Shown here one piece after another: positions 16,435-30,400 of a stretch of DNA of 64,000 nucleotides. The stretch is from an uncultured Caulobacterales bacterium (GTDB taxonomy: Bacteria; Pseudomonadota; Alphaproteobacteria; Caulobacterales; Maricaulaceae), in NCBI GenBank assembly GCA_938003545.1, contig CALKXY010000014.1, forward strand, positions 1-64,000. The letters are read 5' to 3'. A program made the position numbers and the translations under genes. The notes under the pieces were generated by a model. The model ran no database searches and had not been told where the DNA came from. It saw nothing but the letters and a program-made list of their open reading frames with translations. Each line of letters starts with the position of its first letter. Positions within the stretch are counted from its first letter, which is position 1.

Positions 16435-17234
16435 GTGTAAGTGTCGAACACTGCCTTTGCGTCAATGAAATAATCATCAAAGCCTAGGGCTTTGCTTGCC
16501 GCTTCGACGCTATCGCGGGTGACATATGAAAAAGCCGAGACGCCGATATTCGCGCGCTTATAATTCTCCACTAATTCGCGCGTGACCATATTTGCGGGGA
16601 CGCAAACATTATTGACCAAGGCCCGTATTTCACCAGTGAGCGTACCATCAACAAACCAACCTGACCGTTCGCCGTGAACCCTGCGCCGAGTTGGTCGGAT
16701 GATGTCACCGTCAATGGCTTCGTAAACAGTATGAAGAGACCGAATGGCGGCGGTGGGGTTTTGACACCAATGCGACAGCGTTAGCTCTGCATTTGGCAAT
16801 AGGTCGCGAATAGCGTAAAGTGTTTCTGGCAGCCAACTGACCCAAACAATACGATCTGCAATTCCATGCGCATGGGCGAGGGCAACCAGCATGTCCTCAA
16901 ACCCCGCATCTTTCATATCAACAAGAAGTCGGGCTTTGTTTGGATGTTCTGACGCTGCTTTGAAAAGTGCATCCGCTGTCGGCATATATGCAAACGTACC
17001 GCCGATTTCAGATCGATCCATAGCCATAATTTCGCAAATTTTACGCAACTGACCAGCATGATCTAAAGCGGCTTCGTCGTGGTAGATCAACGGTGTTCCA
17101 CAACGGGAAACACGTATATCAAATTCAACCTGTGCAACGCCAAAATCAAGAGCGGCTATCAGCCCCTCGATTGTATTTTCACGTGGTGAGAACCCACGAA
17201 ACCGATGAGAAATAAGTTGTGTAAGATCGACCAT
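16431..17234 (-). CDS. Glycerophosphodiester phosphodiesterase family protein
   Basis: A 267-residue TIM-barrel GDPD protein. The N-terminal catalytic pattern is present: H10-R in SHRFRG, E19 in PRENT, E37 and D39 in VEFDIRVS, and H52 in YHDE. There is no signal peptide, so it is likely cytoplasmic. Family members cleave glycerophosphodiesters or lysophospholipids to glycerol-3-phosphate. The stop overlaps the convergent yacG stop region by 4 bp and it lies 23 bp downstream of the DM13 gene on the same strand. The substrate is not predictable from sequence. Confidence 0.88.
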   Translation of the reverse strand: MVDLTQLISHRFRGFSPRENTIEGLIAALDFGVAQVEFDIRVSRCGTPLIYHDEAALDHAGQLRKICEIMAMDRSEIGGTFAYMPTADALFKAASEHPNKARLLVDMKDAGFEDMLVALAHAHGIADRIVWVSWLPETLYAIRDLLPNAELTLSHWCQNPTAAIRSLHTVYEAIDGDIIRPTRRRVHGERSGWFVDGTLTGEIRALVNNVCVPANMVTRELVENYKRANIGVSAFSYVTRDSVEAASKALGFDDYFIDAKAVFDTYT

Positions 17235-17257
17235 GCTGTCGGCTTAGCCAAAAAAGA

Positions 17258-17650
17258 CTAGAGGTCAAATCCGCCCCATAGAACGGTGTAGGCTTCACAT
17301 TGGATGACGACGCTTTGGTATTCTGACAGATCAATTGAGGCTGGAATAGTATAGCTTTGCTTACCTTGGTGGGATTTCAAAACAGAGAGGCGAACGGCGC
17401 TTTCATCTACTTCTTGCGCGGAGAGAGTGGAGAGGGATTCCTTGCTCAAATACACTTTAAGGTCAGGGCCGTTTTTTGTCTTGAAATCTTCAGAAAAAAC
17501 GAGCTTCGTTTCTCCAGAAATTTTCTCAATACTTGCTGTGCCATTTATAGCATAGCGTTTCTTTACGAACGATTTCTCAACCTGATCTTGTCCAAAACAA
17601 GGGGTGGAAAAAGCCAGACATGCTGTAATCAGTGCGATGTGTTTAATCAT
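17258..17650 (-). CDS. Exported DM13 domain protein
   Basis: A 130-residue protein with an N-terminal export signal (about residues 1-20, ending CFG-Q). A lipobox-like ITAC also occurs at residues 8-11, but the hydrophobic stretch before it is short. The rest is a DM13 domain: FSEDFKTKNGPDLKVYLSK, then the C-terminal YQSVVIQCEAYTVLWGG with its conserved cysteine. DM13 is thought to be a periplasmic redox or heme-linked module, a role proposed by others and not proven. It is probably transcribed with the downstream GDPD-family gene. Confidence 0.8.
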   Translation of the reverse strand: MIKHIALITACLAFSTPCFGQDQVEKSFVKKRYAINGTASIEKISGETKLVFSEDFKTKNGPDLKVYLSKESLSTLSAQEVDESAVRLSVLKSHQGKQSYTIPASIDLSEYQSVVIQCEAYTVLWGGFDL

Positions 17651-18401
17651 GATACAAGGCTAAGTTATTCTGCTCTACCTGCAAGTCACACTGCTGTGAG
17701 GTATGTTTTCATATGAATGTTTATACATATCAGGTTTTGTGAAATCTAACGGTACATTTTTAAGATATTCTAAATCCGAAGATTTTCGTGATGCGTTGTA
17801 CGGCTAAGTTACTGAATTTCATGGTTAAGAAAATATTAAATAATTGCTTGCGTTCGAAATATTTATAAAATAGCTAAAAGGCAGGTTTAAGCGGTGGGCT
17901 GAAATGCTCCCCTTAAACGTGTGGGTAAAATGGGGCTGAGGGGCGCAATCTCTCTAAACTCTGCGGTATTTCGACAAAGGGGTCGGTGTATGCGCAAGAC
18001 CATCTGAACCGTGTAATGCGGTAATCTCATGCCGGTCAGGGCAATGCACGATGCTGCGCGCCTGATGCGTAATGTGGCCCGTAAAGGTTGCAGGGGAGCG
18101 GATGTTTTATGCATGAATGTGCATTAAAGCAAAAATATTGGATTCAATCAGGACGGTCGCACGATCCTCGTCGTGGACCTAATGCTGTGTGCGGTTATCT
18201 CCTCCTGCAACTGACTTTCACACCTACAGTTTTGGTCTCTTTTGCCAAAGGTAGGCGGTTAATCTCTCTCGAACGTGCTGGTGCATTGGCACCTGAATGG
18301 TTTCGATCATCCTCCATAAAACTCAAGCAATCACTCAAGTCCCGGGCATCGTCTGGGATTTCTCACACACCTCATAATAACGAACTTCTGGAGAATATCT
18401 C
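17651..18401. other. 751-bp non-coding interval upstream of the giant adhesin
   Basis: The first 230 bp are AT-rich and contain the CtrA-box-like site and a possible promoter listed separately. The remainder (17880-18400) is richer in GC and has no convincing gene on either strand. A 107-codon frame at 18088-18411 runs into the adhesin start and a 75-codon antisense frame lies at 17887-18114; both look like chance frames. A GGAG at about 18390-18393 is the probable ribosome-binding site of the adhesin. If transcription starts near 17878, the adhesin mRNA has a leader of more than 500 nt. Confidence 0.55.
17825..17871 (+). promoter_or_regulatory. CtrA-box-like site followed by a possible sigma-70-type promoter
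   Basis: TTAA at 17825-17828 and TTAA at 17836-17839 are separated by 7 bases, the spacing of the CtrA half-sites known from Caulobacter and relatives. Just downstream are TTGCTT (17844-17849) and TAAAAT (17866-17871), separated by 16 bases. The region is AT-rich, so the match may be chance. Confidence 0.3.
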
Positions 18402-21400
18402 ATGGTATTAGGCGCATCCATAAATGTAATCGAAGGCAACAATATTGTTAACACAAATGAGGACAGCGATGGCATCCTCATTACAGGCACATTTGGAGTC
18501 TCTCCTGGCGAGACGCCCACTACAATAACTGTTACTGTGAACGGCACCCCGCACATTGTACCTCTGGCTGACATCATTTTTGATGCTGTGTCAGAAACAG
18601 GCACATGGTCACTTACCTTGGCTGCAGGAACAACGCCCTCTGCAGGCAATCCATATTTAACTAGTGTCACAATTTTTGACAGCTCTGCCGCTTCATCCAC
18701 TTCTAATGGGCCTGTATTTAACGTCGACCTTGATGCACCTGCCGCGCCTATTGTTCAGCTAAACAATGACACTGGCACAAACGGAACTGACTTCATTACA
18801 TCTGATGGAACTTTATCCGTCACAGCCGCTGAAACTGGCGGCGTCATTGAATATTCTACGGATATGGGGACGACTTGGAGCGATACAGTTCCAACAGCAA
18901 CGGAAGGCCCAAATACGATCTTTGTCCGCCAAGTTGATGATGCGGGTAATGAAGGCGCGTCTACACCAATAACTTTCACGCTGGATACGATGGGACCTGT
19001 TTTAACGATCACTGATGGTCAAATGAACGCCGTTCATGCTGATGCTGATGGCGACATTACATTTACATTTACGTTTGATACGCCAGTATCTGATTTTGAT
19101 GGGACTGATATTTCAGTCGCAAATGCCACGGCAGGCGTTTTTACTGCGGTTAGCGCGACAGAATATACACTGACAGTAACCCCAAATGCAGATTTAGAAG
19201 GTGATGTAACCGTTAGCGTTGCAGCCAATGCCGCCACAGATGCCGCTGGAAATGGTATTGCAGCCACATCAGCTTCGCAAACCGTCGATAATAAAGCTCC
19301 CATTTTAACGATCACTGATGGTCAAATGAACGCCGTTCATGCTGATGCGGATGGCGACATTACATTTACATTTACGTTTGATACGCCAGTATCTGATTTT
19401 GATGGGACTGATATTTCAATCGCAAATGGCACGGCAGGCGTTTTCACTGCGGTTAGCGCGACAGAATATACACTGACAGTAACCCCAAATGCAGATTTAG
19501 AAGGTGATGTAACCGTTAGCGTTGCAGCCAATGCCGCCACAGATGCCGCTGGAAATGGTATTGCCGCCACATCAGCTTCGCAAACCGTTGATAATACAGC
19601 AGATGTGGATGGAAACCTTGCGGTTGCCTTCATTGGCGGCGGTGGTGACATGATCTATAATGCTGGAGAACCAATTCAGGTTGAGTTCAGCGGTATTGAT
19701 ACTGATATTGCTACAGCCTCAATTACTGTTGTCTCTGATAATGGTGGTTCGGTCTCAAGAACTGTTGCGGTTGATGGTACGATTACGCTCACACCTGCAG
19801 AGCGTATGCTTCTTACTGACGGCAATCTTACAGTTACATTCGATGTTGAAGATAACGAAGGCAACACGGCTCAAGAAAGCAGCAATAGTTTCTCGCAAGA
19901 CACGATGAACCCGACGTTGATCAGTGCGGTCTTTGATGATGTTGAGTTAAGCGATGCGGATGACGGTAATACTGTGTCTCTGGTGCTTACTTTTTCAGAA
20001 GATATGGACACGACCGATGCAAATGCACTGACAGTTGGTGTTAATACAACGGCGTTCACAGGTGAGACTAGATCATGGAATGGAACGACAGATACTCTTA
20101 CTGTTACTTACACCTTCAATGATACAAATATAGATATCGACAATCTGACAGTCGACGTAGATGACGCGGCAGATGTCGCGGGCAATGCTATCTTAGCTGT
20201 GGTTGGTTTCGGCACTAATTCTTCAATTGATACACTGAATCCAACATCTGCGACCGATGTCACGTCGAGCATCACCATTGATGAATATGCTGAACCGTCA
20301 GATATTGCGCTTTCAGGTCAAGGTCTCCTGACAGGTTTACCGGACAGCGATGCGGGCGGACCACTGTCTTACAGTTTTGGCTCCAGCGGAAACCCTGGAA
20401 TGGCGTTTGGTTTCGTTACAGGGGCCACAGTCGGAACAGTTGATCTCATTGTAACCGATCCGAATTATTTCGACTTCGAAGACCGCGCTTCTATTCCTGT
20501 TGATATTATTGTTACGGATGCCGCTGGAAACACGACGGAGAGTACATTTACGGTCAATCTAAATGACATAAACGACAATCCAGAATTTGATCTCGGAACC
20601 TCTTCCGTTGCGGAGACGGTTATTGAACGTGCAGATACGAATGATGCTGCAGAGAACGACCCAGATGGGTTTGGCGCCGAAGGTAGCTTGTTCTTCACGG
20701 ATGATGAAATCACAGATACGCATTCCGTGTCTGTTACCAATTTAACCTCCTCAAACGGAGATTTCCTTGGCCTGTTTATCGCGGGTTTGGCTGATCCATC
20801 TGCGGGTGATGGCAATGGCCGTATTGATTGGAACTTCAATAATGTCACCGCATCCCAGATGGATATTGTGGACGCTTTGGCAGTCGGAGAAACGATTACG
20901 CAGACATATGATATCACGGTCACGGACAATAATGGCGGTGTTGGTTCGCAAACCGTTACAATTACGATTCAAGGCACGAATGATGCTCCGCTGATTACGG
21001 CGGCCAGCACAGACGGATCAGCTGAAATCAAAGAAATTAGTGAAACAAACATGGCGCCAGACCCAGTCGAAGGCGACACACTTTCTGACACGGGAACACT
21101 CACATTCTCCGATATTGATACGAGTGATATGCACACGGCTGGTATTGACGTTATCGTAAATGATGGAACAGGTGCGCCGATTGCAACGCCTCTCGGTGCA
21201 TTGACTTTAGGGCCGTTAGATCAAACCAGTGACACTGTGGAATGGACATTCACTGTCTCCGATGCGGCCATCGACTATCTCGGTGAAGGCGATACAGTCG
21301 TTCAAGTCTACACCGTTACTATCGACGACATGAATGGCGGCACCGCTGAACAGGAAGTTTCCGTTACGATTACAGGAACAAATGACCTTCCGGTTATTAA

Positions 21401-24400
21401 CACCGTCACGAACCCTGCTGGCGTAACAGAAAATACGGATGCATCGACTCAGGCGCTATCCATCGCAGGTAATTTTACCGTTGATGATGTTGATGTTGGC
21501 GATGTGTTAACAGGTGCTGTTTCAGGGGCTGCGACAGCAGAATTAGCCGGAAATGATATTTCTGGTGACATGCGTGTCGCTGACTTTATTGTGGCCGGAA
21601 ACCTGACGTTCCCTGCGACAGCAACCAATGACGGCACAACGCAGACTTTGAACTTTGACTTTGCTGCCAACGGCAATCTTGACTTCCTACGTGACGGAGA
21701 AATTCTGACACTGACTTATGCTGTCACAGTTGGTGATGGCACGGGCGTATCTACGCCCGAAGACGTCGTGATTACGATTACGGGCACGAATGATGTGCCA
21801 ACAATTACAGCGGCAACAGTGAACACGACCAATCTTGTTGAAGATGGAACGGATGTCACATCTGTGTCGTCTGTGATGGGCGATGTTTCGTCTGAATGGG
21901 GTGATCTAGACGCAACTGAACAAGCTATGCTGGCCGTTACCGAAGGTTCAGCGGGCGCAGATGCACAAACAGCTCTAACATTTGACGGATCTGGCTTGGG
22001 TGCTTCGGCTGGCGAAGCCACAATTTCCGGCACATACGGTTCGCTCTATATCGCGGCAGATGGTTCCTATCGTTATGTTTTGGATGATAACGATGGCGAT
22101 ACGGAAGCTCTGAATGCGGGTGACTCTGCGACGGACACGTTTAATTACACAATTGCAAATGGTGCGACGGCCGCAGATATGGCGACGTCCACGATCACTG
22201 TAAATATTGACGGCTCGAATGATCAACCCACGATTTCTGGTGCAGAAGTTAATGCAACAGGCCTCGTTGAGGCAGGCCTAACATTAGGCGCAATTGACAG
22301 CACTAGCGGTGATGTTTCGACGTTGTGGAATGATGTTGATGACGGAGAGACTGTCAATTTAGCTGTGACTGAAGGCTCTGCAGGTGCCAACGCACAAGCG
22401 GCTCTTATCTTCAACGCTATGACGGGCGAAGCCGCTATTCTTGGGACATATGGCACGCTCTATCTCTCGGAAGATGGAACTTACCGTTATGAACTTGATG
22501 ATACAGATGTTGATACGCAAGGTTTGAATGAAGGCGATATGGTCAGCGAGGTGTTTAACTACACAATCGCAAATGGCGCGACTGCGTCTAATATGGCGTC
22601 CTCAACAATTACTGTCGACATCACGGGTACGAATGACGCACCGGATATTACCTTCGCCGTTGGCGATGACGTAGGCAGTGTAACCGAAGCCGGAATCGAC
22701 GCCATGAATATGGCCATTGTCGACACACCGACGGCGACAGGAACTCTGGATCGTAGTGATGTAGATTCTGCGGATGATGCGACAAATGACACATGGTCCA
22801 TCGATGGGTCTGCGACAGGCACATATGGAACGCTCGCAATCGACCAAAATGGCGTTTGGACATATACTTTAGACAATACAACTGCAGGCGCAGCAGACAT
22901 GCTCGCGGCTGGAGAGTCGGATACAGAAACATTCACTGTTCGTTTGTCCGATAATGATGCGACCAATGAAGGTACGGATACGCAGGTCGTCACCATTACC
23001 GTAAATGGAACGAATGACGCGCCGATTATTACGGCGTCTGGCAGTGACGTCGCGGTCACACTCAATGATGTTGCAGAAACTGCAGCTATGGATCCGACTT
23101 TGGACGCGGGCCCTCTTACGAGCACGGGTAATCTTGCCTTTGATGATGTGGATGCGTCTAACACGTTCACGGCAGCCATTGATGGACTTGCGACAACGGG
23201 CATTACGGCTGGTATTGACGGCGCAGTTGACCTTTCCGCTCTCATGACACTCAGTAGCTCCACTGTAACAGAGGGTGGGGGTGTAACTTGGAACTTCAAC
23301 GGTGCTGAGACGATCTTTGACTATCTAGCTGACGGTGAAAACCTTGTTCTGACATACACAATTTCTGTGACGGACAATAATGGCGGCGTAGATACACAAG
23401 AGGTCGCGGTTACTATCCAAGGCAGCAATGATGAGCCAATCATAGTTGCAACGGATATTTCCGATGACGCTGAAGGTAATTCTTTGATCACGGTCAATGG
23501 TGGCGGGAATGCAATTCCGCCCATGGATGCCGGTGACGACATCGTCACGATTGACCTTCTCAATGACGCAGTTGACAGCTCAATGGGGGCGGCCATGATC
23601 ACGTCAATTTTAGAAGTCGACGCTTCGGATACGCAATGGATTGACACAGTGAGCGTTGCCGCAGCGACGGATGCGGCGACAACGGCTGCTTTGACAGCAA
23701 CTGGATTCTCGACAGGCGATCTAGTTGCCTTATTCGATGTTTCTTCAGACGATGGTGTCTTCACTTATGACAGAAACGCATTGTTGCTTGATCGCATGGA
23801 TAGTGGAGAGTCTGTCACTGTCGAGCTTACATATTCTGTCAACTCAGGCACTGTGGGTGGTGTCGCAGATACAGAAATACAGACTATATCTCTGACAATC
23901 ACAGGTGCAAATGACGCACCATATTTCCTAAGCGCGCCAACGTCTCTGGTTGGGTCTGTGAATGAGGAAGATGACGGATCAGCAGGTGAAAACGCAATCA
24001 CTCATACAGAATCCGGCACAATTAGGTTTGATGATTTAGAGTTAAATGACGGCCATACAGTCACTATTCTTCCGGTTTCGGAAGCTGACACTCCGGCCTT
24101 GTCAGATTACATAGGGAATTTGTCTTCCGGATTCACTGGCTCCGCAATGGGGGCAAATGAAGGGGAAATCATTTGGAGCTATAGCGTTGCTGACAGCGTT
24201 ATAGATAATCTGACCGAAGGCGAAACGATCACACAACGTTACCGCGTCAGCATTGACGACGGCGACGATTCTGTCAGCGAAGATATCGTTATTACGATCA
24301 CTGGCACGAATGACGCGCCTGATGTTACGGGTGTCTTGAATAATGCGAACGCAGTCGCAGCCCCTGCTGATTTCTCATTAGTAGAAGACGGCGGCGTAGT

Positions 24401-27400
24401 CGATACTGAAGCCGCAAGCGTGCAAAATATTCTAGGTACAATCGTATTTGATGATATCGATGTGAATAGCCTCGATGCCGTAACAACGGCAGCCGATATG
24501 CATTCTGCAACAGCAACAGTTTCGGAGGTCACACTCGGTGGTGTCGTTCAGATGGGATACGCTGGTCCGACTGGAACTTTGGATCTAGATTTAACGGCGG
24601 CAAATGCGTCGAATTCTATAAGTAATAATGCCGCGTTTGATTTTGAAATTGCGGATAGCGATTTTGACTTCCTAACGGATGGTGAAGTGCTTGAAGTTAC
24701 TTTTACCGTCACGATTGACGACGGGCGCGACGCAAATAACACGACGACGCAAGATCTGACTTTCGTGATCACAGGTACAAATGATGCGCCGATGATTGCA
24801 AATGCGACGGTGAATGGAACGACGCTTGTTGAGGATGGTTTGAATGCAACGACAGTCGCATCTGTTACGGGATCTGTTGCGGGCGAATGGTCCGACGCTG
24901 ATGCTGGCGAACTTGCGATGCTTGAAGTTACGGAAGGCTCTGCTGGCCTAGCGGCTCAAGCGGGGCTCTCTTTTAATATCATGACTGGCGAAGCTGAAAT
25001 CGTTGGCACATACGGATCGCTTTATATCGAAGCCGATGGCTCTTATCGCTACGAATTGAATGACGCTGATGCGGATACCCAAGGCCTAAATGAGGGCGAA
25101 ATGGTTACGGATGTGTTCAATTACACAACGGCCAACGGCTCTAATGCGGATGACATGGCGTCCTCTACAATTACTGTGAACATCATGGGCACAAATGATG
25201 CGCCTGATATTACAGCAACAGCAGGTGCAGAGGCTGGGTCAGTTACAGAAACTGGCATTAATCCAGTGGGTGCGGCCGTTGCAGGACCAGCGTCCGCAAC
25301 AGGAACGCTGACGCCAAGCGATGTTGATACGGGCGATAATGCGTCAAATGATGCGTGGTCAATTACGGCTGCATCTGGCCAAACACAGATGGGCACGACG
25401 ATTGTTATTGGGACCTATGGCACACTGTCCATCGATCAAGCTGGCGTATGGACATATACGTTAAACAACGCGTCTGCGGACTCACTTGATGCGGGCGATG
25501 TTGAGATGGAAGCCTTCACAGTTCAGCTCTCTGACAATGACGCTGCTAATGAAGGCACAGATACGCAAACCATTACAATTACGGTAAATGGAACAAATGA
25601 TGCGCCTGTCGTCGCGGGGGCCTTGACTGAATCTGTAAATGAAGATGCAATCGCTTCGATTGATATGCTTGCTGGAGCAACAGATATTGACGCAGATGAT
25701 ACGGATTTAACTGTTGCAAATCTCTCGTCGCCTTTGCCCGATGGCGTTACATTTGACGGAACATCGACGCTTACACTCGACGCAGGTAATGCTGCTTATC
25801 AAAGCCTAACAGCAGGCGTCATCACGACGGCTATCGTTAGTTTTGATGTCATTGACGGTAATGGCGGCATTGTCTCGCAAACCGCTACGTTCACCATTAC
25901 AGGTACAAATGATCAGCCAACAATCTCTGCGGCGGAAGTGAATGCCACAGGTTTGGTTGAAAATGGCCTCTTAACTGGCGGTGTTGCAAATGTTGCGGGC
26001 AATGTGTCTTCGCTTTGGGCTGATGCTGATATGGGCGAAACGGCTGACCTGATGGTCGTTGATGGTTCTGCTGGTGCAGATGCGCAGGCCTCACTGACCT
26101 TTGATGGATCAGGCCTTGGGGCCTCTGCAGGTGAAGCGACGATTATAGGTACTTACGGTTCTCTCTATATCGCGGCGGATGGGGCCTATCGTTACGTTCT
26201 TGATGATACTGATACGGACACGGAAGGTCTGAACGAAGGTGAAATGGCAAGTGAGCTATTTAACTACACGATAAGCAACACGGGTTCGGATGCGTCTATG
26301 GATGCGGGTGATATGGCAACGTCATCTATTACGGTGAATATCACAGGCACAAATGACGCTCCGGATATTACGGTGACGGGTACGAATGATGCGGGCAGTG
26401 TGACTGAAGCCGGCGTTGATGCGACAAATGTTGCAGCACCTGGCACGGCCACTGCGACTGGTACGCTGAATGCGAGTGATGTCGACTCTGGTGATGATGC
26501 GTCGACTGACACATGGTCAATCGTTACCCCTGCGACAGCCACATATGGCACATTGTCAATCGATCAAGACGGTGCATGGACATACACGCTTGATAATACG
26601 GATGGCAGCGCGGCAGATATGCTCGCGGTTGGTGACGTGCAAACTGACACGTTCACAGTTCAACTGTCTGATAATAACGTGACGAACCCAGGCACAGATA
26701 CGCAGGTCATTACGATCACAGTAACAGGCACAAATGATGCGCCTGTCGTTGCAGCTGCGTTAAGTGCGTCAGCAATAGAAGACGGTGCCAGCGTCTTCAT
26801 CAATATGTTGGACGGCGCGTCAGACATTGATACAGGCTCATTGATTTCTGTTGACGCAGCCAGCGTGAGTACGCTCCCAGCGGGCGTTACATTTGACAAT
26901 GTCGCGGGGCTAACTCTCGATCCAACAGATGCGGCGTATCAATCATTGGCAGTTGGTGAATCCACAACGGTGACAGTGAACTATAATATCGTTGATGGTC
27001 TCGGCGGCGTTGTCGCGCAGGCCGCTAGCTTCGTAATCACTGGCACGAATGACATACCGACGGTGGCTGCCGCTCTTTCCGATACGGTTACAGAAGATGA
27101 CGGAGCTCTAACGTTTGATTTGCTATCAGGTGCGAATGATGTCGATGCTTCGGATGTTCTTACTATTCAAAGCTTGTCAACAGCGGTCACAAGTACAGGT
27201 GATCTGGCTCTAACGCTAGTCGAGGGCGTAGACTACACATTGACAGGTTCGACCTTGAACCTGCTCGACACAACGGTTTTCGATGCATTGGATGATGGTG
27301 AAAGCGCGGCTCTTGTTTTCAATTACAACGTTGATGACGACAATGGCGGCGTTATTGCCAATACGCAGACAGTGTCGATTACTGGCGTGAACGATGCACC

Positions 27401-30400
27401 TGAAGCCAATGATGATGCGGCTAGTGTTAACGAAGGCGCGTTTGCTTTGTTTAACGTTGTCTTCGGCGGCTCTACAGGAATGGTTATCGATACGGACGTC
27501 GAAGGGGATGCCCTTACACTTGTATCTGGTACAGATGTTCTCGATGCGGCTAGTGGAGAGATGATTGCAGGCGGCAGTGCGTCTGTCTCGTCTGCCGTGC
27601 CAGGGTCTTTCTTCACAGAGTGGGGCGCGGAAGTGACGCTCCAGTCCAATGGCCTGATCAATTATAACGTCACATCTTCCAGCGCGTTATTTAACACTCT
27701 TGCGGCGGGTCAAACGGCTGTAGACACATTCATCTATACGATTTCTGATGGGGATGATGTTGATACGGCAACGGTTAGTGTCACGATCACAGGTACGAAT
27801 GATCCAATCACGGCCAACGCAGACAGCATTACCTTCACAGAAGGCGATGCCCCTGCAATGGCTAACCTTACGGACAATGATACGGATGTAGATGTTGGAC
27901 CGACGGCGACCAAGACTGTCACGGGCGTGACGGCGGGACCCGGTATTGTTTCTGTGACACCTGTCACGGGCGGGTTTGAGGTTTCTCTCAATTCTGGTGT
28001 TTTGATCATGGTCAATAATGACGGCACATATGACGTGACGGCACCAGATAGCCTTAACCAAGGTGAGTTGGTTTCAGGTCAATTTACATATACAGTTCAA
28101 GATGACGGCGGTTCGCTTTCCTCGGCCTCTGTAAATGTGAATATCACTGGCACGAATGACACACCGACTGTTGCTGCGGCTCTTGTCGCTGGAAACGTCG
28201 AGGACTCGGCCTCGCTCTTGGTGGATCTCCTCGATGGCGCGGATGATTTGGACAGTGCGGCTGTTCTCTCCGTGACCAATGTTTCGCTTCTACCTGATGG
28301 GTTCAGCCTGAGCGGATCAACATTGACGGTTGATGCCGCTGATATAGCTTACCAATCATTGGCGGCGGGCCAGACCCTCGTTCAGACAGTTACATATGAC
28401 GTCGTCGACGTGGAAGGTGCTTCTGTTTCACAAAGCGTAACGGTTACGATCACGGGTACCAATGATGCACCAGTCGTCGCGGCAGCCTTGAGCGAGCCAG
28501 CGACTGAGGACGGTGTGTCTGTTACAATCGACATGCTGGATGGTGCATCTGATGTAGATACAGGTGCAATCCTTTTGATTGATAATGTTGATGCCGTGCT
28601 TCCGGCAGGCGTTACATTTGATGGAACATCAAGTCTCATACTCGACCCAGCTGATGCTGCTTATCAGTCATTGGCACAGGGCGAGACGACGACTGTTACC
28701 GTTGCTTATGATGTTATCGATGGCGTGGGCGGAGTTACGCCGCAAACAGCCAGCTTCGTTGTTACAGGCACAAATGATGCACCAGTTGTCACGGTCTCCG
28801 ACCTAGTTTCTGTGACTGAATCTGATGTCTCTGATAACGTCACGATTATCATATCCGATCAGGTCGAAATTTCTGATGTCGATACATTAGACACGATTGT
28901 TGATTACGAAGCGGGTTCGCTCGCCTTTGATAGTGCAACGGGTCCAGTGCAAATCGATAGCAATATCGAGGACCTGTTTACGCTAGATATTGTGTCCGGA
29001 GAGATCACATATGATCGCGCCGCATTTAATTACCTAGCCGCCTCAGACAGTGTCGTGGCGACCTTTACCTTCACATCGGCATCTGGTCCTGATGTCGGAT
29101 TGGCGCAAAGTTTGACAGTTACTGTTACGGGTGAAAATGATGCGCCTGTCGTTGCTGCCGCTCTAAGCGAGACTGTGGCAGAGGATACCGCATCCGTTAC
29201 AATCGATATGTTGGATGGTGCATCTGACGTAGATACTGGCGCAGTTATCTCGGTTGATAATGTTGATGAAGTTCTTCCGGCAGGTGTCATATTTGATGGA
29301 ACATCTAACTTAACCTTTGATCCGACGGATGAAGCGTATCAGTCTTTGGCTGTCGGCGAGACGGTGACTGTTACCGTGTCATATGACGTCATTGACGGTG
29401 AGGGTCCGAGCGGCGTCACGCCGCAGACGGCCAGCTTTGTCATAACGGGTACAAATGATGTGCCTGTTGTGGAAGCAGAATTAGTTGATAGCGCAGAAGA
29501 AAATTTTGGCATTGTTACCATTGATTTGTTGGAGGGTGCGTCGGACATTGATGCATCAGACGAGCTTTCAATTTCAAATCTCAGCGTTCTACCTGCGGGC
29601 GTTTCTGTCTCTGGTTCGACGCTCACTGTTGATACGAACCATGTTGATTTTGAATCTCTATCCGTTGGGGCTTCAGAGCTGATTTCTATTAGTTTTGATA
29701 TAATTGACGGCAATGGCGGCGTGGTTCCACAAACCTTAGAGTTCACCGTGACGGGCACGAATGATGCGCCTGTTGTGAATGGTCCACTTACGGCTAGTGC
29801 CACTGAAGACGGGACATCTGTTTCAATTGATATGTTTACAGGCGCGTCCGACATAGACTCGCAAGATATTTTGAGTTTCACGAACCTTTCCGATTTGCCA
29901 GATGGTGTAAGCCAGATCGGGCAATCATTGATACTTGATCCTTCTGATGACGCCTTCCAGTCTTTAGCTGTTGATGACGTCGTTGAATTAACGATCACCT
30001 ATAATATCTCGGACGGAATTGTTTCTGTGCCTCAAACTGTGACCTTCACAGTAACCGGGACAAATGACGCACCCGTCGTTGCTGCGGCCCTTGTGGATAC
30101 GGCCGCCGAAGGCAGTGGCAGTGTCGTCGTCGATCTTCTAGCCGGTGCGACTGATGTTGACGATGGCGATATGCTCTCCATCACGAATGTCAGCGCATTG
30201 CCAGCGGGAGTAACGCTATCGGGCACTAGCTTGACAGTAGACACCGACCATCCTGATTATGACACGCTATCTGTTGGATTCTCATCCTTAATCTCAATCA
30301 GCTTTGACATCGTAGATGGTAATGGCGGTGTAACACCTCAAACACTCGACTTCACAGTCACAGGTACAAATGATGCGCCAGTTGTAAGTGGTCCGCTTGG

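Noticed and set aside
18088-18411. 107-codon plus-strand frame before the adhesin
   Set aside because: It overlaps the adhesin start, has no recognisable domain or ribosome-binding site and looks like a chance frame in the leader.
18402-18720. LapG-type cleavage and retention module at the adhesin N-terminus
   Set aside because: Only LAAG is seen near residue 75, not TAAG, PAAG or AAAG, and the expected glycine-linker retention domain is not evident.
22559-23299. 246-codon minus-strand frame (and about two dozen others) within the adhesin gene
   Set aside because: They are antisense shadows of the repetitive Asp/Thr/Gly-rich coding strand, giving Ser/Val/Ala-rich nonsense proteins that recur wherever the repeats recur.
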